From Norana najaformis (taxonomy: Eukaryota > Annelida > Clitellata > Crassiclitellata > Hormogastridae): DNA of 64,000 nucleotides. Shown here one piece after another: positions 1 to 11,294 of this stretch. The position numbers were made by a program, and so were the translations under genes. Where the stretch lies: positions 15,869,861-15,933,860 of the forward strand of contig OZ029918.1 in assembly GCA_964023275.1 (NCBI GenBank). The letters are read 5' to 3'. Each line of letters starts with the position of its first letter. Position 1 is the first letter of the stretch. The notes under the pieces are model-generated. The model did no database searches and was not told the DNA's origin. It saw nothing but the letters and a program-made list of their open reading frames with translations.

Positions 1-559
1 CTCGGCAAGTTGTGACTATAATAGTCTGCATACCTCTCCGACTTTTAAGGATCATTTTCGTCATTTGGCAAATATTAGACGTCAGTTGTGTGCTTTATAC
101 GTCTTTTTAGGCCTAACAGAAAACTAAAATTGTTCACTTGATGCCAAATTTGAAAATTGTTACATCGCAGCCTCTGTTGACGAAATTTTGACTGATGCTG
201 CATGGAACCGTCGAGGCAGCAGATTTTTGGAAAAATCCATCCTTGCGCAATAACAGACAGTTTTGGAAATACTAACGCTGGCGTAATAGCGGGTTTCTGC
301 AAGGGGCGCGATACTGAGCCAGTTTGAACTGGTCTGCTGTCGTGGCGGGAAATAGACTATAGATGAAGTTGCAAGAGCATTGTTAAGAGAGCGCGAAAAA
401 GATATGGTACCAATAGTTTGTCCCGAACTCAACTGATAGTTTAAAGTTACAAATGTCGTTGATAGATTCGTTTGTTTAGACATTGTATGTCGACGAAGTA
501 CTATTGTGACTGAGCTGTTCGTTACATCAACTATGAATTTATGCAAAAACAAACACTGT

Positions 560-1520
560 GTCTTTTATCGCGTTTTAGCTCCGTTAAAAAATCAGGCGAG
601 TTTCTGGTTCGAAGCGAAAGGACATTAAAGAGTGGTGTCGGTTCTGTGAAAAGTGCCAGCTTAAAGCACGAGAATTCGTTGTGGATTGGGTACCGATCAC
701 AACGATTTTACAGAAGGCTGTACCATTCAGACATCTTAACATGGATTGCATTGGACCGGCTGAGCCAGTCATCGCCAGGTCACAGTTGATGTCTATGCAA
801 TGTCGATTTGCATACAAAGTGGCCAACAGTGTTTGTGCTCAAGGCGTCAACCGCAAAGGTTGTTTGTTGTGCCTGCGTCCACTGAATTTCGGACCTCAGA
901 CGGCCTGGAGACGTGCTCAGAACAAAGACGGCTGGCAGTATGTTGTGGAAACGGCTACGCTCCGGAGCGGAGCAGACCATAGATGATGATGATGATGACG
1001 ACGACGACGATGATTATGACTGCACTGTTGGAGTTACTTGTGAACTTTAAAGTCTAATCGGTTGTTACAAGTGACCAAGGCAAAAATTTCACAGCCAGAC
1101 TAACAAGAATTTATGAAACTGATGCGACGTAGTCCACATTTCAACACATCGGGCAACCAAAAGGCGTCTGGATTAGCAGAAAGGTCGAACGAATCATAGA
1201 AAATGCAAGACGTTGGCATACGTTGATAACTTTTACGGTATGGGCGCTGAGGAAGGGGCAAACTGCGATAACTGAGGTCACTCCTTATTTGTTGGATTAT
1301 GGAAGAAATCCTGAGGACCAATGTCGATTCTTAAAGAAACATGTTCCAACAAAGTTCCGATGCCATCTATGTTGGATGGAAGGAAAACCGCCAGATATTT
1401 GAAAGAATGGCATAAAAATTTGTTAGAAGTCATGAAGTTTGCCGAAACCCTTCACAGTCTTAAATGGTATGAGACTGTCGATCAGGGTGCGCATAGAGAC
1501 TAGTAGACGTCAAAGAGTTC
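560..1520 (+). mobile_element. Ty3/gypsy-type integrase relic
   Basis: Decayed pol fragment of an LTR retrotransposon. From about 618 one frame reads the second half of an integrase zinc finger (WCRFCEKCQ), then a VPIT motif and the start of the catalytic core at LNMDCIGP, whose Asp corresponds to the first catalytic acid. A second block at about 1105-1320, in shifted frames, reads PHFNTSG, then ASGLAERSN, then TPYLLDYGRNPED, which match the end of the core and the following conserved segment in gypsy integrases. The middle of the core (about 790-1040) is scrambled by frameshifts, and no LTRs, protease or reverse transcriptase are visible nearby. Integrase normally inserts element cDNA; this copy cannot. 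Family assignment is by motif recognition. Confidence 0.75.
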
Positions 1521-1930
1521 ATCTGAGCAACGGTTTTCCATGGCCGACAGGCTTTCCCAAGTCTGGGCTTTCAATAGGCCGGTTTTGAAAGCATTTATGT
1601 CTAGGCTCGTTCGTCCTCGCATAGACCTGATTGTATAAACCGGCTGCACGTGGAGATAAGGAGCGATGAAGAGTAGGAGACCATGATCCGAAAGAGATGG
1701 CGGCTCCACACGGAGGTCTTGAAGGACAAGTCGTGTCTGGTGATGAATACGCCAAGCCAGTCTCCCAAGTCGTGCGTTGGATTTGAAATGTGCTGAGCCA
1801 ATTCGAACTGCTGCATAAGGGTCTTTGAATCGGGCTGCGTCTGAGGAACCAGGCTCTTCGAGGTCGATGTTAAGGTCGCCGATCAGGACTAGTTGACTGT
1901 TGTAATTGCGATCACCTCCAGCATGGAGGC
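1500..1930 (-). mobile_element. CR1/L2-type LINE endonuclease fragment
   Basis: On the minus strand two or three frames together read the C-terminal half of an apurinic-type endonuclease of a non-LTR retrotransposon. They show LIGDLNIDLE (the conserved GDxN), an AQHISNPTHDLGDWLGVFITR segment typical of CR1/L2 elements, and LSDHGLLLF with the catalytic SDH. After that come an RSMRGRTSLDINAF linker and a DVYDS-like segment that normally leads into the reverse transcriptase. Frame changes near 1800 and 1690 show it is dead. It lies back to back with the gypsy relic. The 5' half of the endonuclease and all of the reverse transcriptase are absent here. Confidence 0.75.
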
Positions 1931-2640
1931 GAACTCAGAGTAGACTGCCGACCAAGAAGACACGAATCCAGGACAGCAGAGGGCGAGCAGAGTCCAAGGA
2001 GCACGAACAGTCGCGAACGATAGACAAGGCTCCGAAGGTCTTTGGGCGGTCTAGCAAAGCAGTGATTTTGACCCGACTAGTGTCTTTAAAATAAAAGACC
2101 ATAATCTCCATGATTCTGAACTAAGGCCTGCTTTTCAGTAACTGTCGCATGAACGTAGATCGTGGGACGAGTAGCCGGCCAGCGCCGCTCTGCAAACCAG
2201 TGCGTGTCCGAAGAGGAGGAGTGCCACGACTTAGTGACAACAACGTCCATGTCACGGGCAATGACGTGTCACTGCTCTGAGCTCTGAGCAAATCGATCAA
2301 TCGATCCTAGGCCAACAGTCAACGCCTACTTGTCAGAAGTAAGGTCAGATAAGGCAAGATAAATGCTCGTTTAGGCCTAAAACATTGACTTATAACAGAG
2401 TCATGGTCTCTGAGTTATCATCGGTCGGATGCAAACACGATGAAGCTAATCCATCAAGCGGACCTTGCTTTTCATGCTCGACAACACATCGGCTTTAACA
2501 TCGAGGCCAGGATTCGAGATCCGCTCTGACGGGTTTAGAATCGATCAGAATGCCACTCGATTGGGCATCGACCTGTGAACGGTTCGCACCGCAACAAATC
2601 TATTTTACAGTTTCTAGAGATGGAACGGGGTGAGGGACGA
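1931..2640. other. anonymous sequence
   Basis: I see no gene, repeat array or recognisable element fragment in this stretch. CpG frequency is near normal. Confidence 0.4.
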
Positions 2641-2645
2641 TGGAA

Positions 2646-2740
2646 CGAGTACAGAGAGAGACAGAAAGAGAGACAGACAGACAGAGGGAGAAGGAAAGAG
2701 ACAGACAGAGGGAGAGGGAGAGGGAAAGGGAGAGGGATGA
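2646..2740. repeat. purine-rich (GA/ACAG) microsatellite
   Basis: An imperfect run of GAGA, GACAGACAGAGG and GAGAGGGAGAGG units, almost entirely purine on the plus strand. Short open frames on both strands (Arg/Glu repeats and Ser/Leu repeats) are artefacts of this composition. Confidence 0.85.
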
Positions 2741-4630
2741 TTGCCTAAAGGATTCTGGGTATGTGCGGTCGGTGAGGGTTAGTCGGTCGGTCGGGTGGCC
2801 GTCGGGACTGACTCTTTTTTGCGTGACAGACAAAACAGTATGTATGCCTGGACGGGTTTGTGCGCCGAATATATATTAGACAACGGACTCCGTTGCCTGT
2901 CCTGAGTTGTACCGTTCAAAAGCAATCGTAAAGCTGCCAGCAGGTAAGACGCTCTCTCGTCTTGTCTTTTGGCACAGCTGGATGGAGAGGGGGCTCGTCC
3001 AGTCAAACAGGGGCTGTAGGGGCGGCCGCGTGAGGGTAGGCGGGCGGGTGGGTGTAGGGTCGGATACTGTTCTCTGTGCATATCGGGTGAATACAGTTGC
3101 TGATGCTGCCGTTACCGTCTTTTACGCGTGTCGATTTGAAGAATGGATATACACAGTGGTTCAACGCCGTCAAACAAATCCAAAAACACTTCTGTTGTGC
3201 AAAAACTTATTTATGACAGGCGCACCCACACCACTGAAGCGATGCCTGGGCCAAGGAGATTATCGCATCGGACACAGTACAGGCGTTTAGTGCCGAGGCT
3301 TCTTTTAAGGTCGTTAGAGTTACCACGGTTCAGTTTATCGATAGTTTATAGTTCGGCTTCTGTGCGAAGTAGCATTATTCAGTGTTTTGTAGTCATGCGC
3401 TATTATAATCTTAGATTCTCGGTGGTGCCGCCCTGGTTTGTCTTTCAAATCCCTGTCAAAAGCTTACCTTCAACGATAAGCATCTCCATGGAAACCGCGT
3501 TGCCCTTTGGTCACCGTTCACGCACAGTGGGTGGTCGCGCCTTCTGCCTTTCTCCTCATTTTTGCTACTAGTACAGTTTAGCATAGAGCTGAAAACGCAG
3601 CCTACAGAACTCTTCCATCTTGCACAGGTCTAATCGGAAACAACTCCTTATACAGATTGCCATGTTTACATCATATTTCTTTAAATAACAGGATAGGCCG
3701 TCGAAATGGTCCTCAAAATGTACCTGAAAACCCTAGACGTAAATTGTGCTGTGTTTTATTGTATATATTATGTGTGGTATGAATCGTTGCTGTTTAAATG
3801 TGCAATATGCAATCTACTGCGGGTTAATCGTAGCTGTCGCTTGCTGTAGGCAGTTGCTGAATTATCTTGTTGGCTGGGCGCTATGCCTATCGAAGCGGAC
3901 CAGAAGGATCCCTCCTAGGGTAGCGTATAGTATACTTCAATGGCAAGGCCGTGCAAGACCCTGGGTCAGCAACTGTTGCTGTCTGGAACCTCAGCGGCAG
4001 CGCGCTCCGTCTGCTCTTCGTACCTCCGCTGCGCATGCGTGCCTATGCATCGCTCGCTGCAGCGCCCTCTGTATGCACGTGCGTTTATTAGCGTCCCGCT
4101 TCCCGCCTATCGGAGTTGGCTGCTGAGGAAGTGACGAGGGTGATGATGCTTCGGATGCGAACTGTGATGATCCGGCTGCTGCTGCAGCTGCGCCTGCCTA
4201 CTACATCTTTCGGCGCCTAGCAACTGACGGAGATGTGGTTCTGTGGAAAGCGTATACTCTTCGTCCGCGAATAAAAGATTATTCTTCGAAAACGCTTCAG
4301 CCATATACACAGCTGCCAGGCATCGAAGGGGCGAAGCTTATGCAACGACGCATAGTAAACACGGACGCTGTCCGTATCAATACACGCGCCTGCGATCGTC
4401 GAATAGTTTTTATAGAACAGTAATACAACACGCTCATCGGTGTTTTTCATGGACCACAAATTGCGCTGCAAAGTTATTATTATATCTAAAATTGATGAAT
4501 TTGTTTGCAAAACGTAGGTCAGTGCCTAATTATACAAAGCAGACGAAGTTACTGTGGGATTCTCGTCACCATTTCACAGGATGTACAATGAACTGAGTTT
4601 TTCTAGACGCCTCTGTTTTCGCCTTTCCAG
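2741..4630. other. anonymous CpG-containing sequence
   Basis: Several open frames of 60-140 codons occur on both strands, but none shows a domain, a codon pattern or splice context that I can support. A GC-rich patch lies at about 3960-4220. No promoter or repeat array is evident. Confidence 0.35.
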
Positions 4631-4649
4631 GTCGCCTGAATTACGCCGA

Positions 4650-5770
4650 GGGAAACTGGTCGAACTACAAGAAGCTGGAACGGAGTCAGCTAAGCATATA
4701 CGCTAGGGCTATAAGTGCATCGAAGTCATCTAGGAACGAACAACTGGTAGTTGATTTCCTATTGGATATAAAGTTAGAGGATGTAGAAGCGCTGCATTAG
4801 GAGAAACTCGCACATGTTTTGATCAGCTGTTTATTACCATAATCGGACTTAATGGCCTGGAACTTGTTAGTTGTTTGGGAAAGTCTCACAGCGTAATAAA
4901 ACTAGGAATTGTCGATGGCGATATCAGTTACTATCTCGTGGTAAAGCAGCGTTTCATCTTATATCAATTCCGGATGCCGTACAAAGGAGTTTCGTGCCTT
5001 GAAGGTTTCCGTTTTATCGGAACTGTGTTGTAAATTCACGAATGACAAGGAACTTGGTTTTGGTCTACAAATGGCTGCAGAAGTTTTTAGATAATAAATA
5101 TTTCTTTTTAATAAGAGCAGTAAATCAGTTGTTGGAGATTTCTCGCGTTTGGCGCATTTTGAAGATGAATCGCGGAAATGTATTCACCGGATTCTATCGT
5201 TTAGCCGAAGCAATTTGAAGTCAATATTGAGCTATGTTAGAGATAGAACAGCTGGAAGAGTTTGCCTTACACACCGTGAAGCGGGTAAGAAAAAGGCAGT
5301 TCAGGCGGTACATACTACATCTGATGAAGTTAACATTCGAAATTTAATCAAGGAATATGCGATCCATCATGTTTCCTGCTCAGGCAAAGGTCAGCGTTAA
5401 TCAACTAAAAAGCGATTTCTACGTACGAAGAACGCCTTGTCTCAGATAAAGTTTGCTGCACTTCGCTACGTTATGAAATCTAGATTTTTAGACAATGAAT
5501 TTGGCATTCATGGGAACAGTTACTTAGGCGATCTCATAAGAACCCGAGTTTCTCGAGTCGTAAATACCAGTTACTGCGCACGTGTTAAAAGCAGTCGAGC
5601 GTAGTTGGAAAATACTGTCGATAATGCTGACAATGAAAGCCTGCGCAGATGGTTATCTGCATCGGAAAACGAGGAACGGTCTGCATGTTTCTTTAAACCT
5701 ATGTCGTCAGAATCCCAATGTAGCTGTAAAATTCTTCACCCTTCTAGGCCGATGATTCATCGTTGGACTT
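4650..5770 (+). pseudogene. unrecognised decayed coding-like region
   Basis: Several plus-strand open segments follow one another with few stops, the clearest at 5149-5400 (84 codons, Lys/Arg/Ser-rich) and continuing past a stop to about 5590. An earlier piece at about 4655-4800 reads an acidic stretch, VVDFLLDIKLEDVEAL, ending in a stop. No domain is recognised. The pattern could be a relic of one gene or mobile-element ORF with scattered stops and frameshifts, or chance. No splice sites were convincing. Confidence 0.25.
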
Positions 5771-6098
5771 AATCCCTGAAAGTTCTATGATGCAGCACAG
5801 TGATATTCGATGCAATTCGATGTAAAACGCGTTTTCAACAACTGACCCCCGTTTTGTCTAAAAGATATCGCCGCAGAATCTGGCACTTTCAGATGGTGTG
5901 AGAATCTAAGCAGGACCAGAAACTGATTCAACGAAAAGGACGCATGCAACTGTAGCGCCCGGAGATACACTTACATTATGTGGCGCCAGAGTTTGAACAG
6001 AAATCGAAAATCGTCAAGATTGAGTACAGTTCCGAAGCGCTGTTAACTAAACGAGAATCGAAATAATTGATAAGATTGCAACAGAAATTGCTGAGACG

Positions 6099-6401
6099 AT
6101 GAAAGACGTTAATGTTTTTCTTCGGCGATTCTTACTCCTCGTCTTTTATGCGAACATCTCTACGACGTCATCCTTCCACCTGGAAGGAGGAAAAGAACCG
6201 AAAATAATGTCACCTGTGGTCAGGGAAAGATGGTCTGGGTCCTCAAGGACACAGGAAGGGGCTGAACCGATATCCGGAAGAAAGCATTCGGTTGTTCCTC
6301 AGGATGACTTGCACCCGATGGCCTCTTCTTTCAGGCTGACGTCGAGGCATCTGGTAGCGCGAGAGGACGAAGACTACCAGAGAGATCAGGTAAAGGAAGA
6401 T

Positions 6402-6433
<32 letters not shown>

Positions 6434-6601
6434 CGAAGAGAGACAATCGCAGACAGATAGAAAGCATCTTCACTCTTCGAGGGAGTGTCGCAAGCAACTG
6501 AACCTCGATATTGAGTCCTGTCTGTCTGGATACGAGAGGATGTTGCGTAACATGAATCCAAAAGAACAGCTGAGCGAATCGTTTAAACTACAGCTCTGTC
6601 A
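6099..6601 (+). CDS. exon 1 of secreted, probably GPI-anchored six-cysteine protein
   Basis: First coding exon of a two-exon reading frame completed at 19877-20930. The ATG is followed by a signal peptide: basic residues at 9-10, then a hydrophobic core FLLLVFYANI, with cleavage likely around residues 24-28. Residues 90-115 are strongly acidic, with ten consecutive Glu. Cysteines 130, 141 and 167 begin a compact Cys domain. The exon ends after CA of a split codon at a strong GTAAGT donor (6602); the in-frame stop right behind it belongs to the intron. Joining to 19877 keeps frame (2+1 bases) and gives 518 residues in total. The role is unknown. Signal, acidic region, Cys domain, Ser/Thr stalk and hydrophobic tail suggest a cell-surface protein. 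I could not assign a family. Confidence 0.65.
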
Positions 6602-6777
6602 GTAAGTAAACTATCTATGAGACTCACAATAATTCACAGGCCTATATTCAGATCTTACTTGATTTCTAGCACCATCTGTCAGCAGTATTATGCACGTTGC
6701 CTGTGGAAAGCCGGGCAAGTATGCACATTTGTGCATGTAAGTAAAGCAGTCGATTGATAATATAATCGTAAACTCGA

Positions 6778-6832
6778 CATTTCTACAGCGCCCAAAGAAA
6801 GCTAAGTCGCGGAACCAACATATTCACATGCG
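6778..6832 (-). mobile_element. LINE/SINE 3'-tail remnant
   Basis: On the minus strand it reads the tail shared with 22985-23085 and 27440-27480: GAACC, then GCGACTTAGC, then TTTGGGCGCTGTAGAAATG. Only about 55 bp is recognisable. Confidence 0.55.
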
Positions 6833-9055
6833 TTGGCTAAATAGTATCGGCACTGTATGTATAAATCCTTTATCTATACGTATCTAGTCTACATTGATCG
6901 CTTCTGTAGTGGTTTTTGTTGCACTTGCAAGGCCTCGACTAAAGACAGAGGGTGCATTTATCAACAAGGACAACCAAACATACTGAACAGGTTCACACAA
7001 TCTTTGATCAGTGCAGGACCGGTTCAAAACTCTTAATGGACATTTGGGGCGAAAGGGTTGATAAGGACGAAGACTTATAGGTTGCCAGGTATAACAACTG
7101 ATACACAAAAGCAAATTGTCTGCTGGCCACATTTCGTTTTTGGTCCCCACTTTTATTTACTAGAGGGATCAATGCGTGCACAAACAAGTCGCCAACCCAA
7201 TGACTCATCAGTATGACGTCGCGGAAAATTCCAATGCAAAGGCGCGTTTAAAACTTGTTTACTAATAATCAGCGTAATATTACGTTCAAATCCAGATACA
7301 TATATACATATCTAAATACATATCTATGGCCCAGGTTTACAAAGGCAGAATGTTTATGGCCTTCTATGACACCAATATTTATAAGCATAGGCTACGTGTA
7401 TAGACAAGGTTAGGAAATTATTTTTCCCACTTTTTAATTTTGTAGGGTAAGACGAGGAGGCCTAGTGGTATGCGAGTGTAGCCCATTGGCCTACTGGCCC
7501 CTTGCGATGAGTGATGACACCCCTATAAATGTACACCTAGAGGCCTGTACACTTTTATGGGTTTATTTCATAAGTGGGGCGGCTGTGTAACTATGAAACT
7601 AAGGACTGACAGAACCCGCAACTGCGGCCAGAGACCCTGGCCAGAACCTGAAAAGGAGGAGGCTCACTGAGAGCTTGATAAAGTACGAACAGGCCCAGAG
7701 AACCTAGAGAAAGTGCAGAGCGGGCAGAAACTGACAGCAAATTCCAGAGCGTCAAACCAGCAACAGGGGAATCCCCGAACCTGTGGCTGTTCTGGCACTG
7801 GGTAGAAAAGAGTCCAAGGCCCCGATTAGTTTGTGGACTGCTTATGAGTCTGATGGTTGAACGACTATCGAAGTTTAGAATACGTCTGCTTCACCCCACC
7901 GTCCTCAACTGTGCCGCCCGAGAAGCGGTCAGTCTACCACAATTAGCCTATTTCATATAACACATTATGTGACAGTTACACTCGGCTGACTTCCTCTCGA
8001 GGAAAGGCTGATGTTCAAGGTCATACTCCTAGGATGGGTTTTGTTGGTCGGCTCCGCACGGGCATACATCAAGAAGCTCTGTGTTCCTGTCTCGAGTCAA
8101 ATGGGTCGGCGATCGTTGCGCTCTCTTCTGCCTGTGGAGATATGCAGAAGCCGCCATTTGGCATATCAACTCGAGGCAATCCTGCTTCCTCCTGTGTTGT
8201 ACTTTCTCCTCGGAACAGTCTTCTATTTCATATACGTACTGTTTTACTTAACTCGGTTCAACATTCTCAAGCCACTTTAAAACCCACCTTTTGTATCAGT
8301 CGGGTAACACGTGTGCAGCGGTTTTGAGAGATTCCAAAGGGCGCTATATTAAGTGTCTTGATGCAAACATATATAAATACATGCAAAGATAAGTTGGTCT
8401 GTAAACAGTCCAAATGTATCGCTTTAGTATATTGTGAGACATATTTTAAACTGGACTAACTGTTCGTTTAGATGCCAATGTAATTATTCCTGGATTGAGG
8501 ATCAGTGCTGAAATTTTTGTGTTTTATTATGGCCCTGGCCAGGGAGTTCTGAAGCACATGAAATTTGTGCGGATTTGTCTTCGTCGGTCAGAAGTGACTT
8601 AAAGTAATCAAAACGACTAGAAACTATGGCGTTAATTAGCTGCTAGTGAAAGTAAAGCATACGAGATCTGATTCTTTGGAAACGTCGTGTATGAAAGTAA
8701 GCAGTTGCTTTGCACATGGCCTGAACATGATCTAACAAACTAATGATCGAATCAAATACTGTATGATACCCAAATCAAATGATGACACAGTGCGAGGGCC
8801 AACCGATCCACCAGGGTGAATAAAAGTAGGCTAATTAGCAAATCAAAATAAAGAAGCTGTTTGTTTGTGAACTGCAGAGGAAATTCGGTGTTGGACGGGT
8901 TCAACAGAATCTTATGAAATGCAATCCAAGAATGCAACTCTTCATAAAATGGGGTCAAAACAGCTTCTCTTGGCATGCCTTTGAGTGGAAATCTTTGCTC
9001 TCTGCTCTGTGCCAACACATGTGTAAATGTATTTCTATACTTATTCATAGATTTA
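6833..9055. other. anonymous intronic sequence
   Basis: No recognisable gene or element. An open frame at 8011-8280 (+, 89 codons) has hydrophobic stretches at both ends, but there is no supporting context. The stretch at 7600-7800 is GC-richer than its surroundings and lacks a coding signal. Confidence 0.35.
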
Positions 9056-9061
9056 TTTTTT

Positions 9062-9112
9062 AGTTATATATATATGTATATATATTATATATATATATGT
9101 ATATATAGGCCT
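9062..9112. repeat. AT dinucleotide microsatellite
   Basis: Imperfect (TA)n interrupted by GTATATA units, ending next to an AGGCCTATA word. The sequence is nearly self-complementary and can fold back. Confidence 0.85.
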
Positions 9113-9522
9113 ATATACAAATATGCCTGGTGGTAGACTGTAACGGTTGCTTAAACTTTCCAATATTGTTTAGTTAGTTTATTATCTAGAGACTTAATTA
9201 ACATGACGCTTTTTCAGTTATATATTTAATCGTTATTTTTGGTAAAATTAAATTGAGCCCTGTTCAGGTGCTCTTACTTGTACACAAATATCGATCGTGT
9301 ACCTGAAAGTAGGTTTTTCAGTGATTTCATCGGTTGAGACCCATCATACCCGCCGTTGTAGCGTCCCCCATTTGTAGGTCCCAGTTCATGGCCGCAGTTG
9401 CCCGAGTCCAGATAAGCGAGCTCTTATTTATGTCTCTCATTTACTTCTGCCTAGATCGATTCAACTTTAGTTCTATTCAGTCAATTTTACTTCCATTACA
9501 CCGTGTAACAAATTTTTATTTA

Positions 9523-9560
9523 TTTTTGTTCCTGGGTAGTAAGTGTTATTTCCTAATTTC
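9523..9560. repeat. outer half of left inverted repeat of the 9.5-13.3 kb element
   Basis: Matches the reverse complement of 13291-13328 at about 33 of 38 ungapped positions, including CCTGGGTA and AAGTGTTATTTC. On the right side this motif is continuous with the inner repeat. On the left it lies 1.4 kb outside it, as if a later insertion split the terminal repeat. Confidence 0.7.
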
Positions 9561-10982
9561 TGTAGCGATCCTCCGTTTAATTCGCATTTGTATTTGTTAA
9601 ACTCAGCTGAGAACAGCTTACTTACCTACTCAGTTAGTGTATAGTAGTTTAGTGTAGTTTGTTTGTAGTAATAGATTTGTGTGCAGAGGCTGTAGTTAAG
9701 ACAGTGTTGTAGGCAGACCAACGTATGAGTAATAGGCCTAGCTAGATTATAGAACATGGCCAGCTTAAGTAGGAACATGGTTTAATGAATTGTTTGGGAC
9801 TGTGCCACGTCAGCACGCCGGATTACAACCTACATGACGATTTTACAAAAGAACTAATCTGATATGACGGAGCGAATTTGAAAACTGAACATTGGCTGAT
9901 GTCACCGAGCAGACGACAATTATAATGGACGGTTGGCATTGGTCATGCGCAAATCATCGAGGACGGTTGGCCGCCATTGAAGAACCAAACGAACTTTTAC
10001 GGGTATAAGAGGAGGCTTCCTGTGTTCAGTCGGAGGGATACAATCGTTGGTACATGTTGGTATAGACGTGTAGAAAAACCTTCGAAAACCTCCTGGGAGT
10101 TTGAGGTAGAACGTTCCTTAACTTCGATCATCATTCGTATTAGAAGTGTCCTAAGTGTGTAGGAACTTCGAAAGTAACTGGGATTTACCTGTTTACGGAA
10201 GCGGCGATAGTCGTGTCGAACTGTGAGAAATTCGTTATCCACGCAAAGGATTGTGATCGTATCGATGGAACTTATCGTTCGATAACGTTAAGCAAACACG
10301 CAATTGCGGTTTGACGAGAAAAGAGCCAAAGAAAGAGCACGTTTTTTTCGTCGTTTGGGAGCGATCTTAAATTTCTACGAACTTTCATGTAATCAAGTCG
10401 GAAAGTTTCAAGAAAGAAAATGGCGAATATCCATCGTCTGCCTACAGATGCATATTGTCGACATGTGCCTGGAGATGGACTTTCGTGAACGATACCTCGA
10501 GATCAGCAATTCTTCTCAAGAACTGAGGCCTGGAAAGTCAATAGCTCATCGTGAGGGAGGGAAGCAATTAAATTCTCTCTTTTAATTGACTTATCTAGTT
10601 TAGTAGTTGTCCTGCAGTAGTCGCAGAATGAGGTAGTCGTAGAGTGATACTCGTTTAATCGAACCGAAACATACTGTCTTGATTAATAGTTCATTTCTAT
10701 AATAAAACTGCTTAAACTTTGCAGTTAGTTTGAACGAGCCATCATTTCATCAAGATCAAATTCACCATTTGAATTTGTTATGATAAGACTTGGGATAGAT
10801 GTATATTGACAGAAGTCTTTAGCCATTTGCATGTACCCTTTCCCAAGGTCTTATAACTGAACGAGAGATCATGCCCTCTAGGGATTGTGATTTAAGTTAC
10901 AATCTGGCACAGAGGTAAAGGTTTCAAAGGGTACAACCGGAAGTAGCCCGAAAGGTTTGCTACATTTTACAAGGTACAATTG
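9561..10982. other. apparent insertion splitting the left inverted repeat
   Basis: About 1.42 kb separates the outer and inner halves of the left repeat, which are adjacent on the right. No open frame, LTR pair or family signature is recognised. It has several CAGTTTAG/TAGTTTAGT words near 9630-9670 and 10590-10610, and an AATAAA at about 10700. It may be a non-autonomous element. Confidence 0.4.
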
Positions 10983-11028
10983 CCTATGACTCTAAAGTAT
11001 AGAAAATGGCTATTATTCCCCACAAACT
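10983..11028. repeat. inner left inverted repeat
   Basis: Matches the reverse complement of about 13249-13294 without gaps at about 36 of 44 positions. Perfect cores are GTATAGAAAATG, TTATTCCC and CAAACT. Together with the outer pieces this brackets the heat-shock promoter and the open frame. Confidence 0.75.
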
Positions 11029-11137
11029 CGAAGCCTACTTTTATTCACCTTTGTTGCTGGTTTGATATTCTGAAATTTTTCTACTTTACAGAACATTCAA
11101 GATGAATTCAGTGCTGAGTAAACTTGGAGTAACTGCT

Positions 11138-11212
11138 AGAACTTTCTAGAACTTTCGAGAATATTCTAGAATATTCTAGAACGTCCAAGAACCTTCTGGA
11201 ACTTTCCAGAAA
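11138..11212 (+). promoter_or_regulatory. array of 15 contiguous heat-shock pentamers
   Basis: Read in 5-bp steps, the sequence alternates nGAAn and nTTCn for 15 consecutive units. Only unit 10 (gTCCa) departs from consensus. Heat-shock factor binds three or more such inverted pentamers cooperatively, so this is an exceptionally long element. It ends at the base where the TATA box begins and lies about 80 bp upstream of the broken open frame, which it presumably drove. Confidence 0.9.
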
Positions 11213-11220
11213 TATAAATA
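11213..11220 (+). promoter_or_regulatory. TATA box (TATAAATA)
   Basis: Directly adjoins the last heat-shock pentamer. A second TATAAAA follows at 11225. A TCAGTT word near 11253-11262, about 35 bp downstream, is in a suitable place for an initiator. Confidence 0.8.
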
Positions 11221-11294
11221 GCAGTATAAAAACAGTAGCCTTAAGCCCACCAGTTCAGTTTAGTTCTAGGTGCCTAAATGGATACATATCTGAA

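Noticed and set aside
2600-2880. Arg/Glu-rich and Ser/Leu-rich open frames
   Set aside because: They are products of the purine-rich microsatellite with no coding context.
3143-3571. 142-codon plus-strand frame
   Set aside because: It has no domain, unremarkable composition, and overlaps another frame. I could not support it as a gene.
8011-8280. 89-codon frame with two hydrophobic stretches, as a possible small membrane protein
   Set aside because: It lies in the intron, overlaps another plus-strand frame of similar length, and has no supporting splice or promoter signal.
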